The notes under the pieces are model-generated. The model ran no database searches. It was not told the DNA's origin and saw nothing but the letters and a program-made list of their open reading frames with translations. The position numbers were made by a program, and so were the translations under genes. Below are positions 23,627 through 37,684 of a stretch of 64,000 bases of DNA, one piece after another; the first letter of the stretch is position 1; every line of letters begins with the position of its first letter. Source of the stretch: Powellomyces hirtus (lineage: Eukaryota; Chytridiomycota; Chytridiomycetes; Spizellomycetales; Powellomycetaceae); the NCBI GenBank assembly GCA_025526995.1, contig JAHLKG010000003.1, positions 1,240,001-1,304,000 of the forward strand. The letters run 5' to 3'.

Positions 23627-25650
23627 TCATACTTTTTGAGATTGCCTGTGGAGGAGAACAAGCATCATGTTGTTAGCACTCTTTGTCGTGGCTAGTTTTA
23701 ATACTTTGATCAAGACATCTGCGACATCCGTGTCATCCGGGTCATTGCCCTTGGGTGATGACGAATGTTCGCCTCGGGCGGTGTCAATGATCACCTCCAA
23801 CTTTTCCGTACTCTTGACTACGAATCTCACCGTAGTGTCGGTATGGTATTCTTTGTAGTCCTTGACCAGGTCATCGACAATCATCTTCTCAAGATGCGCC
23901 TTGTATGATTCTGTCCACGTGCCAACAGGTAGCTGGTCAATTTCCAACGTGCCTGTTCCCGATCTACGTTACCAGTGAATGTCTACTTGCCAGGTCCAGT
24001 TTCAAGAATCTGCCCAGTGAAGCCAGAATAGTAAGGCTTCAGCGTCTGACCATCGTTGTTGTGATCGCCGCCCTTTCCCATGGCCCATGTCTTTAGGATC
24101 GCAACCACCTGCTTTGGATCGTATGGTAGAACAGTGGTGCTGTAGCCAGTCCCAATTCCTTCGCATCCGTTGACCAGAATCACGGGAATCACAGGTACGG
24201 TAACGCGGTTCGATCGCGAAGCCGTCCTCATCAATGTAATCAAGAAGAGGGTCATATTCGGGATGAAAGATCTTTCTCGTGAGCGGTCGCAATTTAGTGT
24301 AGATGTGACGAGGTGACCCTGCATCCTTGCCAAGTGTGTTCCAAATGCACCTTCAGGAGACAGAAGCGATGTTATTCGATCCTACAAAGTCCCGCGCCAT
24401 AGACAGGATCGTCTCACAGAGGGACTGCTCCCCGTGGCGGTATTCCGTCAATTTCGCCACTTCACCAGCAAACTGAGCGACTTTGACATCGTTCTTCATT
24501 TTGCTCTTGAACGCAGCAAACACATGGGATGCTACGCACGTTGTCATACATTGAGAACTCGATAAAGTCATGATCGATAAAGTCGCCGATAGAGTACGCG
24601 CCGTTTGCTGAGCTTATCCGGAAAGCGGTGTTCTTCGGGTCATACGCTTTCAACCACTCTTTACGATCGGGTGCCCGCTTGTTCGAGAACGCCGTGTCTA
24701 ACCGATCGGAATCGCGAGGCTGCAATGGCTGGACACTTTTGAGGTGGCGAGGGCGATCGGCAAAGTATTGCTTCACGTCACCTGCCTTGCTTGTGCCCAG
24801 TCCTTTGAAGTATTTCACATTCCAGCCCTTGCCGCCGTCGGCCTCAGTTTTCCAATGCTCATAGGCCTTGGCATCGTAGAACAAGCGAGTATCTGAACCC
24901 TTTACGCATTTCACGATCGGACTCACAAAGTCGAGCACGAACCCCGGAAGTTTCAGAGGACGTGGGTAGGAAGACTCGAGCCAGTTAATGATGAGTCCTT
25001 GGATATGTTTTCGGTCGACATCACTATCGACGAGGGCACAAATCCGGTCATATCGTAGCGTATCAACACTAGTGTATTCTTTACCTTCTTGAAGACCTAA
25101 GATCTGCTTCAGTTCTGTGGTCTCTTGGTTCTCCAGTTTCTGTTTCACACTCGCATCTCGTACGTTAAGCAGTTTCCCACGTAACGGATAGGCTCCATAA
25201 AGATCACGGCCATTCTTGAGCACGGGTATGTTAGTCACAGCAAAGGTCTTGGCAGACAGACCTTCAGTCAGGAACAAGGTACAGTTCTTTGCCCGCCGCG
25301 TGCCAGCATCATTGGCATCGTCCAGTTTTACTATCCCTGTCAAACGGCTCGGCTTCTGCCCGTCCGTTTTCTTCAGCTGCGCTGCTTCCCTTTCCCGTAC
25401 TAGATCGAGGGTCGCCTCAAGGATCCCGAGTTTGGCCACCTTTCGCATAAACGCATCAGTGACGGTGCACGTCGACCCAAAGATACTGGGTCGCAAAGTC
25501 ATGTTCTCTTTAGTCTGACTGTCAAAGGTCGGGTTTCGATAAGTGCATTCACAAAGAGGAACAGCTGGTTCTTGATCTGAGCCGGTTTAATCACAGCATT
25601 CTTCTCTTTCTTTCTGAGAGCATCGGCGAGCTGCGACACGCCGACCATCT
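23627..25650 (-). pseudogene. Disabled type IIA topoisomerase (TOP2) fragment
   Basis: Homology to eukaryotic DNA topoisomerase II runs through about 2 kb of the minus strand but never in one frame. Visible blocks in order: the end of the ATPase transducer (IKPAQIKNQLFLFVNALIE then NPTFDSQTKENMTLRPSIFG), the TOPRIM region (LTEGLSAKTFAVTNIP, LVDSDVDRKHIQGLIINW, VKYFKGLGTSKAGDVKQYFA), KSKMKNDVKVAQFAGEVAKL, the active-site region GSPRHIYTKLRPLTRKIFHP, VPVIPVILVNGCEGIGTGYS and LPVGTWTESYKAHLEKM. Disablements: single-base frameshifts near 25525, 24340-24360, 24215 and 23965, an internal deletion near 24530, and an in-frame TAG near 23984. The expected EGDSA reads EGLSA and the catalytic Tyr position reads His. 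The GHKL ATPase domain and the C-terminus are absent. No intact replacement copy lies in this window. Confidence 0.88.
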
Positions 25651-26401
25651 CTTACTTCCTCTTTAAGTGAAATTCACAGGATTGAAGGTGAATCATCTCA
25701 AGTCATCTCACCTCCCTTTGCAACTCGTCTCGCCCCTTAATTTCGACTTTCCTTTCCTCTGCATTGATCACACGCGAGGATCTACATACAAACGACAACT
25801 ACGACAACTCTCGAAATGTAAATGTTGGTTTTCCACACTGGGGTGACAGGTGGTGAATCTTGTGAAAACAAACTCCCGGGTCATGCTCATGCTTCAATAC
25901 CGCACGTTCATGATGGTGACCATGTTCGTAAAAACTGCCGGTGGACTGCGGTGGTTCGCTGGACAATGCTTCAGTCCTGCACGTCTCCAGAGTGCAGCCG
26001 CGTAGTGTAGACAACGGAGAGACTGTGTCCTGTATCATACGGTCAGCGTATCCCTGCCTCGATAAGACCCGTGGAGTTTGGTGCTGTGCTCGCTTTGTCT
26101 GGTCTCCGTCGGGGTTACTCGTCCCAAGTCCAACGCGAGACAAAGTCGCAGATATATGCTGCGTGAGGGTGCCAATCCGAAGACACGGCGTTCAGTGCAC
26201 TGTTCGTAAAGTCGGTACTTCAATGTATTGCTGTCGTTTTCTGAGCGTAAACCTGTGAGGCATCCATTAACCTCAGCCACAGAACGAGGGTTCCGTGCGT
26301 CTTGTGGGATCATGTCTGTCGGGGCACTTTGGCACAAGCAGTTGAGTTAGAATTGACTGCGCGCTTCGGTTGGAAAACTCAGTAATTTTGTACTGTTCGC
26401 C
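25651..26401. other. Spacer between TOP2 relic and ECD
   Basis: These 750 bases lie where the topoisomerase ATPase domain would be expected, but no frame on the minus strand matches it. A His-rich 114-codon minus-strand ORF (25799-26143) has no recognisable domain. The right part presumably holds the ECD promoter. Confidence 0.4.
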
Positions 26402-29217
<2,816 letters not shown>

Positions 29218-30069
29218 TGAATGCCGTAGTAGTTGTAGCTCTTTGGCCTATTTGCCAAAATGTACATATATAGTCAAATTTACATAGCAGATTAGCGTAG
29301 CAGTCGAGCATGCTAGGATAGCGTAGCTGTCGAGGCGTTGCAAAAATATTCCCTTGTAGATATTCTGAGGTGTCCCTCCGGCGGGCGGCATTGGCGAGTC
29401 CCCGAAGTGATGACATTTGTTGTATGAGAACGGCCGTCAGATGATCCGAAAAAGGAATAATACAGTACAGTACATCGACTCCGCTGTGATGATGTACACC
29501 TGACAAACATCTGCTCTCGTGCTGTGCACAGACCCGTGACAGACGGCACTTTTTTCCAACCGTGAACAACTTGGAACGTTTTCATCACGTTCAGAATTCG
29601 CGTTCCCCGTGACATGCGTTGGAGTCGTAAGCCCCGCCGCAAGCCTCACCAAACGCGACGCGAAGCCGCTGAAAGTCCCGTGTGAATGTGGAAATTTATC
29701 TCTTTGGGAGAAGGCCCGCAGTGAGAGAAACAGGACTGACTGACTGAACTGAGTACCTTCCCTGTCTCACCTCATCATCAGTCTGCAAGTTGGTCAGTTC
29801 TCACGCACCGCCGTGAGATGGGATTGTTGCACAATAGACCGCCCAAGTGATCCTTCCCCTTCCAGCGCCGTTTGTCCGCCCCGCCCGCCTAAGCCACGCC
29901 ACACACACTCCCCCCCCCCCCTCCCTTCCCCGCTGGCCTACCTGCATAGCAATTGCTACTGCTTAATATCCTTGCCTGTCAGCTTGTTGCAACTCACACC
30001 TCTAGCCAAAAGTCTTTTGCAACCTCGCCCGACATCGCACTCCAACAAGTCCCCAACCTGATATTCGCA
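29218..30069. promoter_or_regulatory. Spacer with pyrimidine-rich leader upstream of the lipase gene
   Basis: This 850-base spacer follows the ECD stop. Its right half is strongly C/T-rich, with a run of ten or more C at about 29910-29921, and continues as a CT-rich leader up to the lipase start codon. Such tracts are common in fungal core promoters and 5' UTRs. No gene is supported; open frames on the minus strand lack motifs. Confidence 0.4.
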
Positions 30070-32726
30070 ATGGCTCCCGGTCTCGTCAACGACAATGACG
30101 TGGAGGCACTGGAAACGCAACTGAAGGGACAGACCCTCACCGATCACTCCATGGTCATGGAACCCGAGGCTGAGGAGGTTATTGAGCAGCCCGCCGCCGC
30201 TGCCTCGACATCCGAGCCCATCGACTTTGGAACGCTTGACTTTGCGGCCATGTCGCCGCAAGAACTGGAGCAGCTCTACATAGGTAAGGTTGCAAGCCTC
30301 TTCAAGACGCACCTGTCAGCATTCTGTTGTCATCCAAACGACACCTGAATACACGAATGTCTAACGCGATGGATCATAGCTTCGATCAATCAAGCCACAA
30401 ACAAGGCGCACATCCCGGACCCAACCCCATCATCATCATCATCCGCGAGCCAACTCACACGATCAGGGTCCATGTACGCGCCCCCGACGATGCCAACGGA
30501 AAGCAATGGACTGTCGTGGGACAATCATCCCAGCACAATGATGGTCCATCTGGAGAACATCACACTCGCCAAGCCCGTCAGCAACATCTCAGTGCGCTTT
30601 TCTTTCCGTGCTCGCAAAATCAAATCACCCGTAGCTGCGTACCCCAACGGCCTCAGCGAACAGAAGTACAAATTTGAATGTTCTTACCATTCTCTCTTGT
30701 TTGATCACTTGAAAGTCGACATCTTTGAAGGGGGCTTCTTCGGCTCTCACATTGGGCGGGCCCATATTAGATTGTCACGATTGCCGCAGGTGTTGGGAGA
30801 TATTGAACAGTAAATTTTGTGCAACATTGTCTAGTGGTTGCGGTCTTCAACTCACTTATCATATCCACAGCACGTACACACTTAACCACCGCAGAGCACA
30901 CCGCAGCCACAGGAAGGCTAGCAAGAACATTGGCGAAATCACCATTGGATTCAATTTCATTGGGGGTCGCCGCAGCAAACGTCATGCTCGCTCAGGAAGC
31001 TCCAGTAGCGGCGTAGCACCCTTCCCATCGACCCTTTCTGGTGGACCTCGACGCATGGACTCTGAGTTCTTGGGTGTGGAGGAAACCAACACCCGAGAAC
31101 AGCAAGCCGAGGCTGAGGAGTTTATGGAGTATTACAAAGAGGCTCAAGAGGAGGACAAGGAAATGTATGGATCTGGGAACTTTGATGACAGCAGGTCTGT
31201 CATCAGCATGCGCACCACCTCGAGCGGTGCCACCACCATCACCAAAAAGAAGCGCAGACCAACCCTCATCTCTGAGAATACAATGATGGGCCTCAAAGAG
31301 ATTGGAGATATAGCTTCTGCATTCTTCGGAACCGGGTGGAAGCTTACCAAACCTGAATTCGCGAGGGCTCTTCTGTTTGTGCAAAAGTACTACTCCAAAT
31401 ACCATCCCAAGTAAGTTGCGTTGGCGTGCACAGAGAAATCTTTTGTGTCGACTTAATTGCTTACCACTGGACACAGCCCACGCACTAACGACATCGTTAC
31501 CGATGAGCGTCAAATCCGCGTTGCATGCTACTTCCTCAACTACGCCATGGCTGCTTATGGCTCGCTCATTCTCAACTACTTTGGCTACGGTAAAGGCTAC
31601 GTCAGAGATTTCATTCGACCAAAGATGGACTCGGTCACCGCCAGAGAGCACCTGGGTCTCGCAAAAAGCGACATGCTGGCATGGAACTTTGAACTGGAGC
31701 TATTCAAACCACAATTCTACATTGTTCGAGACCCCAAGTTGAATGCCATTATCATCGTTATCCGCGGTACTTGGGTGAGTACAGATACTCTGTATCATTG
31801 AACCTTCCCGGTGACACTTTGAGCTGATAAGCCCTTCCCTCTAGAACATTCATGAGGTCTTGGTCGACATCTGCGGCGAGTACGAACCCTTCTCCCATGG
31901 CTATGCCCACCGCGGTTTCCTCCGCTGTGCACGCTACCTGGAAACGCACTATCTTGACCGCATCAAGTCGTGGGTGCAGCAGTACAAATGCAGCGCCGTA
32001 TACCTCGCTGCACATTCTCTCGGTGCTGGCGTTGCCTCTCTGTTCACAATGATCCTGCACAGCCATATCCCCGAGTTCCGAGAACTCAGCGAGAACCCCA
32101 AATTCAAACTCAAGTGCTACAACATCGCCACCCCTCCCTGCGTCAACGAAGAACTCTGCAAAGAGTTTGAGCCCTTTATCGAGACGTACATCAACGAGAA
32201 CGACTTTGTGCCCAGAGCAAGCTGGGGCGCTGTCTGCGATTTCCGTGCCCTCATCTTGAAGTCGCACAACCTCCTGAAAGAGAAGAAGCTCAAGACGCAG
32301 GATCGAATGGATCAGCTGGCACAGTACCACACTGAGCTCAAGGAATCGAAAGAGCATCCCAAGGTGTACATTCCGGGCAAGGTCTTTTATCTGTACAAAA
32401 CGTCCCGTGTGTACTCGGCCACTACCAAGAAACCCCCAAAGGCGGATGAGATAGATGAGGCGGGATACACCGGCAACCCTCTGATCGACGACATGACCCC
32501 GCACTATCTCATCGAGCGAAGCAGCAAGGAACTGTTCTGCAACATTCAATTGAAGACCAACTTTTTGTGGCACCACTTGCCCAACAAGTACGACAGTGGG
32601 ATGCGAAAGGTGCGTTGTCATACCAGGACATAGAAAGAGACACGCAAAATGCTGACTCTGTCTTGTCTCGTTTACTAGGCCCATGACTACCTCCAAGACC
32701 AGCGTAAAGCAGCCGAGCAAGAGTAA
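30070..32726 (+). CDS. Class 3 lipase with N-terminal C2-like domain
   Basis: This is a serine hydrolase of the lipase class 3 group, probably an intracellular diacylglycerol lipase-like enzyme. Six exons start MAPGLVNDNDVEALETQLKG. Residues about 110-270 look like a C2-type beta domain (MMVHLENITLAKPVSNISVR, FDHLKVDIFEGGFFGSHIGR, NIGEITIGFNFIG). A linker carries an acidic helical stretch, then the membrane-proximal region ACYFLNYAMAAYGSLILNYF. The alpha/beta hydrolase has LNAIIIVIRGTWNIHEVLVD and the nucleophile elbow AHSLGAG (Ser in the middle), with YINENDFVPRAS bearing the probable acid residue. No signal peptide is seen, so it is not a secreted lipase. The C-terminus ends DQRKAAEQE. The C2 call is by pattern only. 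Confidence 0.9.
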
Positions 32727-32967
32727 CCGCTGCTGCGCTTTTGCACATCTCTCATAACAGACAGTATACACTTACGCCCACAGTTAGAACTGAACCTTAC
32801 TACTAGAATATTTGTTGACCTGATTTCTACCCTGTTAACTATTCCCTCTAATTCTTACACCATCTGTCACGTATAATAAATCGAAAAATGTCGACCCTCA
32901 TTCTTACACTTTTTATCGATTACAACACTTTTATTCAGATATGTTACATCGTTCCGTCGTGACGCAT

Positions 32968-34058
32968 TCAACTGGTATCCATAGCGTCGCCTTCCAGTAC
33001 GTCAACAAACTTACGGAAATCGTTAGTAAGAACAGCTATGCAACGAAGGGATCGTCGTTAGTAAGTGTCGGTCGGGTCATGATCCACAGAACTCTACACT
33101 AGCGAGCACTTACTTGTCGTTCCAGGCGCAAGTTTGTAACTTCGCTCCTTTCGTCCGCGCTCGTTCGGCTTGTCGTATCCGCGACGATAGTCCACCCCGT
33201 CTTTTGTGATCACACAAAGGTCCACGTTGCTTCCGGAACCAAGATCGTTGAAGATACCAGCGCTGATGGCGTCTTTGACCAACTCCATCGCGTCCTCAAG
33301 CTGCAGATGATGTGACGGATTCAGATATTGCGTGGAAAAACGCCCACCCACACGACGCGCGTACCTCCATATCCTTTTTCCACCTCGATTCAAAGATGGA
33401 CATCGCAGCCAGGGATCCACTTCCCATAGTCACATATGGCAGCTTGTCCGTGCTTCCATGCGGGTAGATAGTGTATAATTGAGGTCCGTTGATGTCCACT
33501 CCACCGAGCACCAGCGCACATCCAATGTGACCCTGGTATCGGAAGAGCGTCTGCTTCAGCATGGTCATGGCGGTCGTGACGCGGGATTCTCGCCCCGTGT
33601 GCAGGCGATGCAGTTCGAGCTTGGATGAAATGAGGCCGGTGGTCGCGTCACAGTCGGCGGCGGTTCCGGCACCACAACAGTACATGTTGGGAGCCAGGTA
33701 GTGAATCTTTTCGCAGTTCTTGTCGGCCACAATGGGACCTTCGGTCGCACGCGTATCTGCTCCGAGAACAAGACCACCCTATAGGACGCAGCATGTAAGA
33801 GATCACCCCCTCCCATCTCTCCAGCTGTGTGCCCTGGTGAACGCGGAAACGCACCTTCCATAGACAACCGCAAATGGTGGTGCCAGTCTTTGTCAGACCC
33901 GGGGGTTTGAGACCTTTGTCCTGCAACAGCAGGTTACTGCAGAAGCAACTCAATGAGACTTTAACACGACGAGACAGGCAACGTTCGGGAAAGACAAACC
34001 GGTGATAGTTGTCGAAATTGAACCCGCCTGTTGGCGGTTTTACTTCATTGACGGGCAT
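32968..34058 (-). CDS. PUP1: 20S proteasome beta-2 subunit (trypsin-like)
   Basis: This is the beta-2 subunit giving the proteasome its trypsin-like activity. Exon 1 encodes [20 protein letters not shown]. Exon 2 restores [18 protein letters not shown] with the autoprocessing site before the catalytic Thr in GTTICG. Further exons give [80 protein letters not shown] and [20 protein letters not shown]. The last exon (32968 to about 33030) encodes [20 protein letters not shown] plus Ser. Lys and Asp active-site partners are present in DTRATEG and the downstream strands. All introns are in frame. It is divergent with VMA7 across 667 bases; I did not see the Rpn4-type element there. Confidence 0.97.
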
Positions 34059-34725
34059 GATGGACTAGTAGCTGTAAGTTGGCGGTGCACGAAAGACACA
34101 ATGTAAATCCCCAATCAAACAGCTCGAGAGTTCTGTCGCGCCCTCTTCTTCCATACCTGATTGAAGTTGATAGCAATGTGTAAGGATTCAGGTCTAGACT
34201 ATCAAGATCTTGAACTTCACAAGTTCGCGTGTTCGTCACCTATCCAGCATAATCACTTGGGCTGGTGGAGCGGCACAGCCATGCACCGTGGGGAGGCTGG
34301 AAGGCGTGTGGCTGCGCACGGCGTGTCATCAACGAGTTCGCAGCAAGAGACGTGCTGCATCACAGTCGTTCTATAGCTCGAAAATATCTCACGACGTGTC
34401 CAGAAGGTGAGCGTTCGTTTTACGGGCTAGGGCACAATTGAGTCATGTACGCTATGGACGGGGAAAACGCGACAAGTATATCGAAATTCGGACCGTTGAC
34501 TGCAAAGCTCAAACGCATGGAATGAAAAGAACGACCGGAGCAAATTAGGGGTTGAGGAGCTCGGTCTTCATAATGTTGAATACGACAAACTTTCGAAGAT
34601 GTGGCCGTCAGGAATCACAGCAGCTATTTGCTGACCTTCTATCTCATAGAAGTTGAAAGGCATCCGCAGATACACCCGCCCCGCCGCCACCAGAAAACCT
34701 CCGTTCACTCACGTTGGCCAGCAAC
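34059..34725. promoter_or_regulatory. Divergent promoter region, PUP1 / VMA7
   Basis: This 667-base spacer separates two divergent start codons. The small open frames in it (34161-34376 and 34210-34410) have no motif. I see no clear TATA box. It must contain both promoters. Confidence 0.4.
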
Positions 34726-35233
34726 ATGGCACACCTTCAAAAAGAGCGCGTTTTGATTGCGGCGATCGGAGACGAGGTATGAGAACTGCTTCCTTCTTTG
34801 CCCACGGATGGGGGTGAGCAGAGACGTCTGAACGCGCGTTGGGATCCAGGACTCTGTAACGGGTCTCCTCCTCGCCGGAATCGGACACATGGACAGCAAA
34901 CAGAAACCAAACTTTCTAGTCGTCGACTCCAAAACCCCCTTGCCAAAAATTGAAGAAACATTTCAGGAATTCACCAACCGAAAGGACATTGCGATCATAC
35001 TGGTTACGCAGCAGGTTGGCGACGAGATTAGACATCTGCTAGATGATTACACGCAGGCCTTCCCCACCATTTTGGAGATCCCCAGCAAGGACAGACCATA
35101 TGATCCGTCAAAGGTATGGCCAGCTTGTTGGCTCAGATATCTCGCTCAAGTTGATATGCGACTAATTGCTTTCCATCCTCCGCAGGACTCGGTGTTGAAG
35201 CGCGTGCAGCGTCTCTTTGGCGAGGGTACCTGA
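34726..35233 (+). CDS. VMA7: V-type ATPase subunit F
   Basis: Subunit F sits in the central stalk of the vacuolar proton pump V1 sector. Three exons start [17 protein letters not shown] and join across GTATGA and GTATGG donors. The protein continues [75 protein letters not shown] and ends [16 protein letters not shown]. The length (about 120 residues) and all conserved blocks agree with fungal and animal subunit F. Complete and undamaged. Confidence 0.96.
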
Positions 35234-35334
35234 TCTCGGTGAAATATACACAATTCATGTATCATAATTTACAATTTTTACACTGTTGGAAGAGGGAGAC
35301 GTGGTCGTGGCCCAATGTGGTCGTGGTGTTGCGT

Positions 35335-36180
35335 TTAAACACCAGGATACCGACTATGCCACGACCAAGTAACCTGTTGTTTGTGCAGCGCAGATAGCCA
35401 GTCCGTAAAGCTTAGAAACGAAATCACCAAACCCTTGTTGTAGGCAAGACTATAGATAGCGTTGTAAGTGTCTGACTGAGAAGGACCGGCGGGCTTTTTT
35501 GGCGGCGTGGCATCGATGTAGAGATTGACAGTCCTATACCCGATATCCATGGTACCAATCGGAATGCGGAGCTTGATTGCGCCGGTGCTTGATTTCCATG
35601 GGCCACCTTTCCATAGGCCTTCAACATCATCGAAAAACCAAAAGCCTTAGAGAACACGGCAGAATCCCACGAATTGCCTGGTTCGATCGAGAATTGAACA
35701 TCCCTCAGGACAGTCTTACATACTAGGTCGTAAGTGTCACCGGTTATTACAGTGCATTTGGCGTGTAGAATATTCACACGCCAACTGATATACTACACGC
35801 CAACTGCACTCAGTGTTCTGTGCGGCCAAGACAATCTCTTCGAACTGCTGCAGAAAGCTTCGAAAGAAAATTGCGCAGTCCAGTGGCAGAAGAGGCGGGT
35901 ATGGTCCCGGTGGTGTGTTCTCTTTAACATCAGCCTCATCCTCATCCTGTATAACCAGAGCGCAGCCAGTTGGTTCTTCTTTGCTGATGCCATAGTCCAG
36001 GTGTTCTTCTCTCAGCGTTCTCCTCAATTCATCCAGCACCTCTCCCCGTTTGCGTTCAATACGATGAACAACCTCACGTGGGCCCAAGCCTTCGATGCCT
36101 GAGCTGCCCAGTGCGGTGGGAACGGCTGACATGACATTCTTAAGACCTCCCGGGAGACAGCGTGCCACTTCAGGAGCCAT
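35335..36180 (-). pseudogene. Broken ORF with tandem-duplication frameshift, unknown family
   Basis: Two minus-strand frames read as one protein only if two lesions are bypassed. The upstream part (to about 35790) starts MAPEVARCLPGGLKNVMSAV and includes LDCAIFFRSFLQQFEEIVLA and NTECSWRV. A 12-base word (ACACGCCAACTG on the plus strand) occurs twice, 19 bases apart, at about 35777-35807 and shifts the frame. The continuation reads VNILHAKCTVITGDTYDLVC and SIEPGNSWDSAVFSKAF. A missing T in a T run near 35639 then shifts to WFFDDVEGLWKGGPWKSSTG and IPIGTMDIGYRTVNLYIDAT. I do not recognise the family. It could be a decayed gene or a poorly assembled one; the exact far end is uncertain. Confidence 0.5.
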
Positions 36181-36572
36181 CTGTTTTGATCATCTGGAAA
36201 CTACGGGCGTGAGCGCTCAATCAATCATAACGTTGGTTTTGAGGGGTACCTTGTATCAATATGAATATCGCAAGAAGTGGCAATGCGGGAGTGGCAGATG
36301 GATGTGTGGGAACTTTCAACCTGAACAAAGATATCCGACATGGGCGAGTTATATTACCAGGGTACTACTCTAATCCATCATCACTATCAAGGGGTTTGGA
36401 TTGTATCAGACCTCTGGGTTCGTGCGCCAATATCGGATCCTTGGACGGAGACAAAGATACAGCAGGATTTGGCCTTGACCGTTCCCGTAACATACTTTTG
36501 CTAAAGTACGACAAAAAGTAGAGAGAGATTACAATGTGCAAACTAATGATGCACCCTGAGATCCATGCTAGC
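36181..36572. other. Spacer, broken ORF / membrane protein
   Basis: These 390 bases lie between the broken ORF and the last exon of the membrane protein. No motif or splice-supported exon is seen; a plus-strand frame across it is uninformative. It may hold upstream exons of the broken gene. Confidence 0.35.
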
Positions 36573-37684
36573 TCATCTCCATAACGCTCCTGTGGTGTCA
36601 GTGTTATTCTTGGACTGACAAATCAGCGAGAAAAAGGAAAAGCACTCACGGAATCAAAGCCGCCCACGCTCGGTACGAGGTGACAGGCCAACCCCATGAT
36701 GTCCATACACACCAACGTCGAGACCAATATGGTCAAACGGCGCTCCAGCTCCCTTCTTGATACACTTTGCGCCGATCTCTGAGATCGTAATGGTGCTGGT
36801 TCTGACATTTCGAATGAACTGTCTCTGACTTCTCGTTGCTCAGCGTTTACAGGACGTTGTCTATTGGTGTATATGGATATGACTTTGGCACCCGTCTGCT
36901 CGTCATTGAACTCGCCTAGATCCCCCTGAATTTTACGGAACGTGTACACCATTGTGACGGATAGAAACATGTCTCCAATGATAAGGCCAATCCAGTGAAC
37001 GTACTGCACCAAAAAGAATCACAATGAGTTCACAGACTGATGAACACAACACAGGAAGAACCAGCATACCATCGGCCACGCAACAGCCCAGCGCAGGGTT
37101 GGCCGGGCAATAAAGTATGGCTGCCACATCGCGACATGCCCACCATAACCAACAATAGCGCAGAACGTGAACCATATCCGCAATCGAGGTATCACATGTG
37201 GTGACCAGTTGAGGATTGGTATAAACATCTCAAATCGCTCCAGGAGCGTCCAAGCGTAAAGTCCACCTACAACCACAAAAAACACACGGAAAACAATTCA
37301 TCCGTTGAGCTTTCTTTCGTCAACGCTTTTAGCAAATCAGAAAAACCAGAAGGGCACTGTACCTGACATGTCCAGGAAGAAATTTGAGACAATGTTTATA
37401 GTAATGGTCGTCCGAAACATTTCCTCGGGGTTCGCACTCCACCAGGGACACATTGCATCACGGATGCACACGATTGCCAGTGCACCGGCAAATGCGCCAA
37501 TAATCTGGCCAAACCCCATGAACACGAGAGTCAACAGTGATAGATACCGGAAAGGATGTTTGAATCCACCACCAGGCCCACGCCATTGCTTGAGCAACCT
37601 CCAAGAACGACCAAAGAGGAGCACGGTAGCGATGATAACTAAGATGATGCTGATAATGAATAAGAGTGGGGCGTATATAGCCAT
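36573..37684 (-). CDS. Polytopic membrane protein, possible 7-TM
   Basis: Four exons start MAIYAPLLFIISIILVIIAT. Hydrophobic segments fall at about residues 3-24, 45-72 (YLSLLTLVFMGFGQIIGAFA), 95-115 (ITINIVSNFFLDMSGGLYAW, spliced at G), 140-160 (IWFTFCAIVGYGGHVAMW), 172-200 (spliced PM | YVHWIGLIIGDMF) and LTILVSTLVCMDIMGLACHL near the C-terminus, giving six or seven helices. A hydrophilic loop with Ser/Arg precedes the last helix. The last small exon is inferred: splicing GGFDS to SKNNTDTTGALWR and a TGA at 36573-36575. I do not recognise the family; the layout resembles a fungal GPCR-like protein, but no diagnostic motif supports that. Confidence 0.75.
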
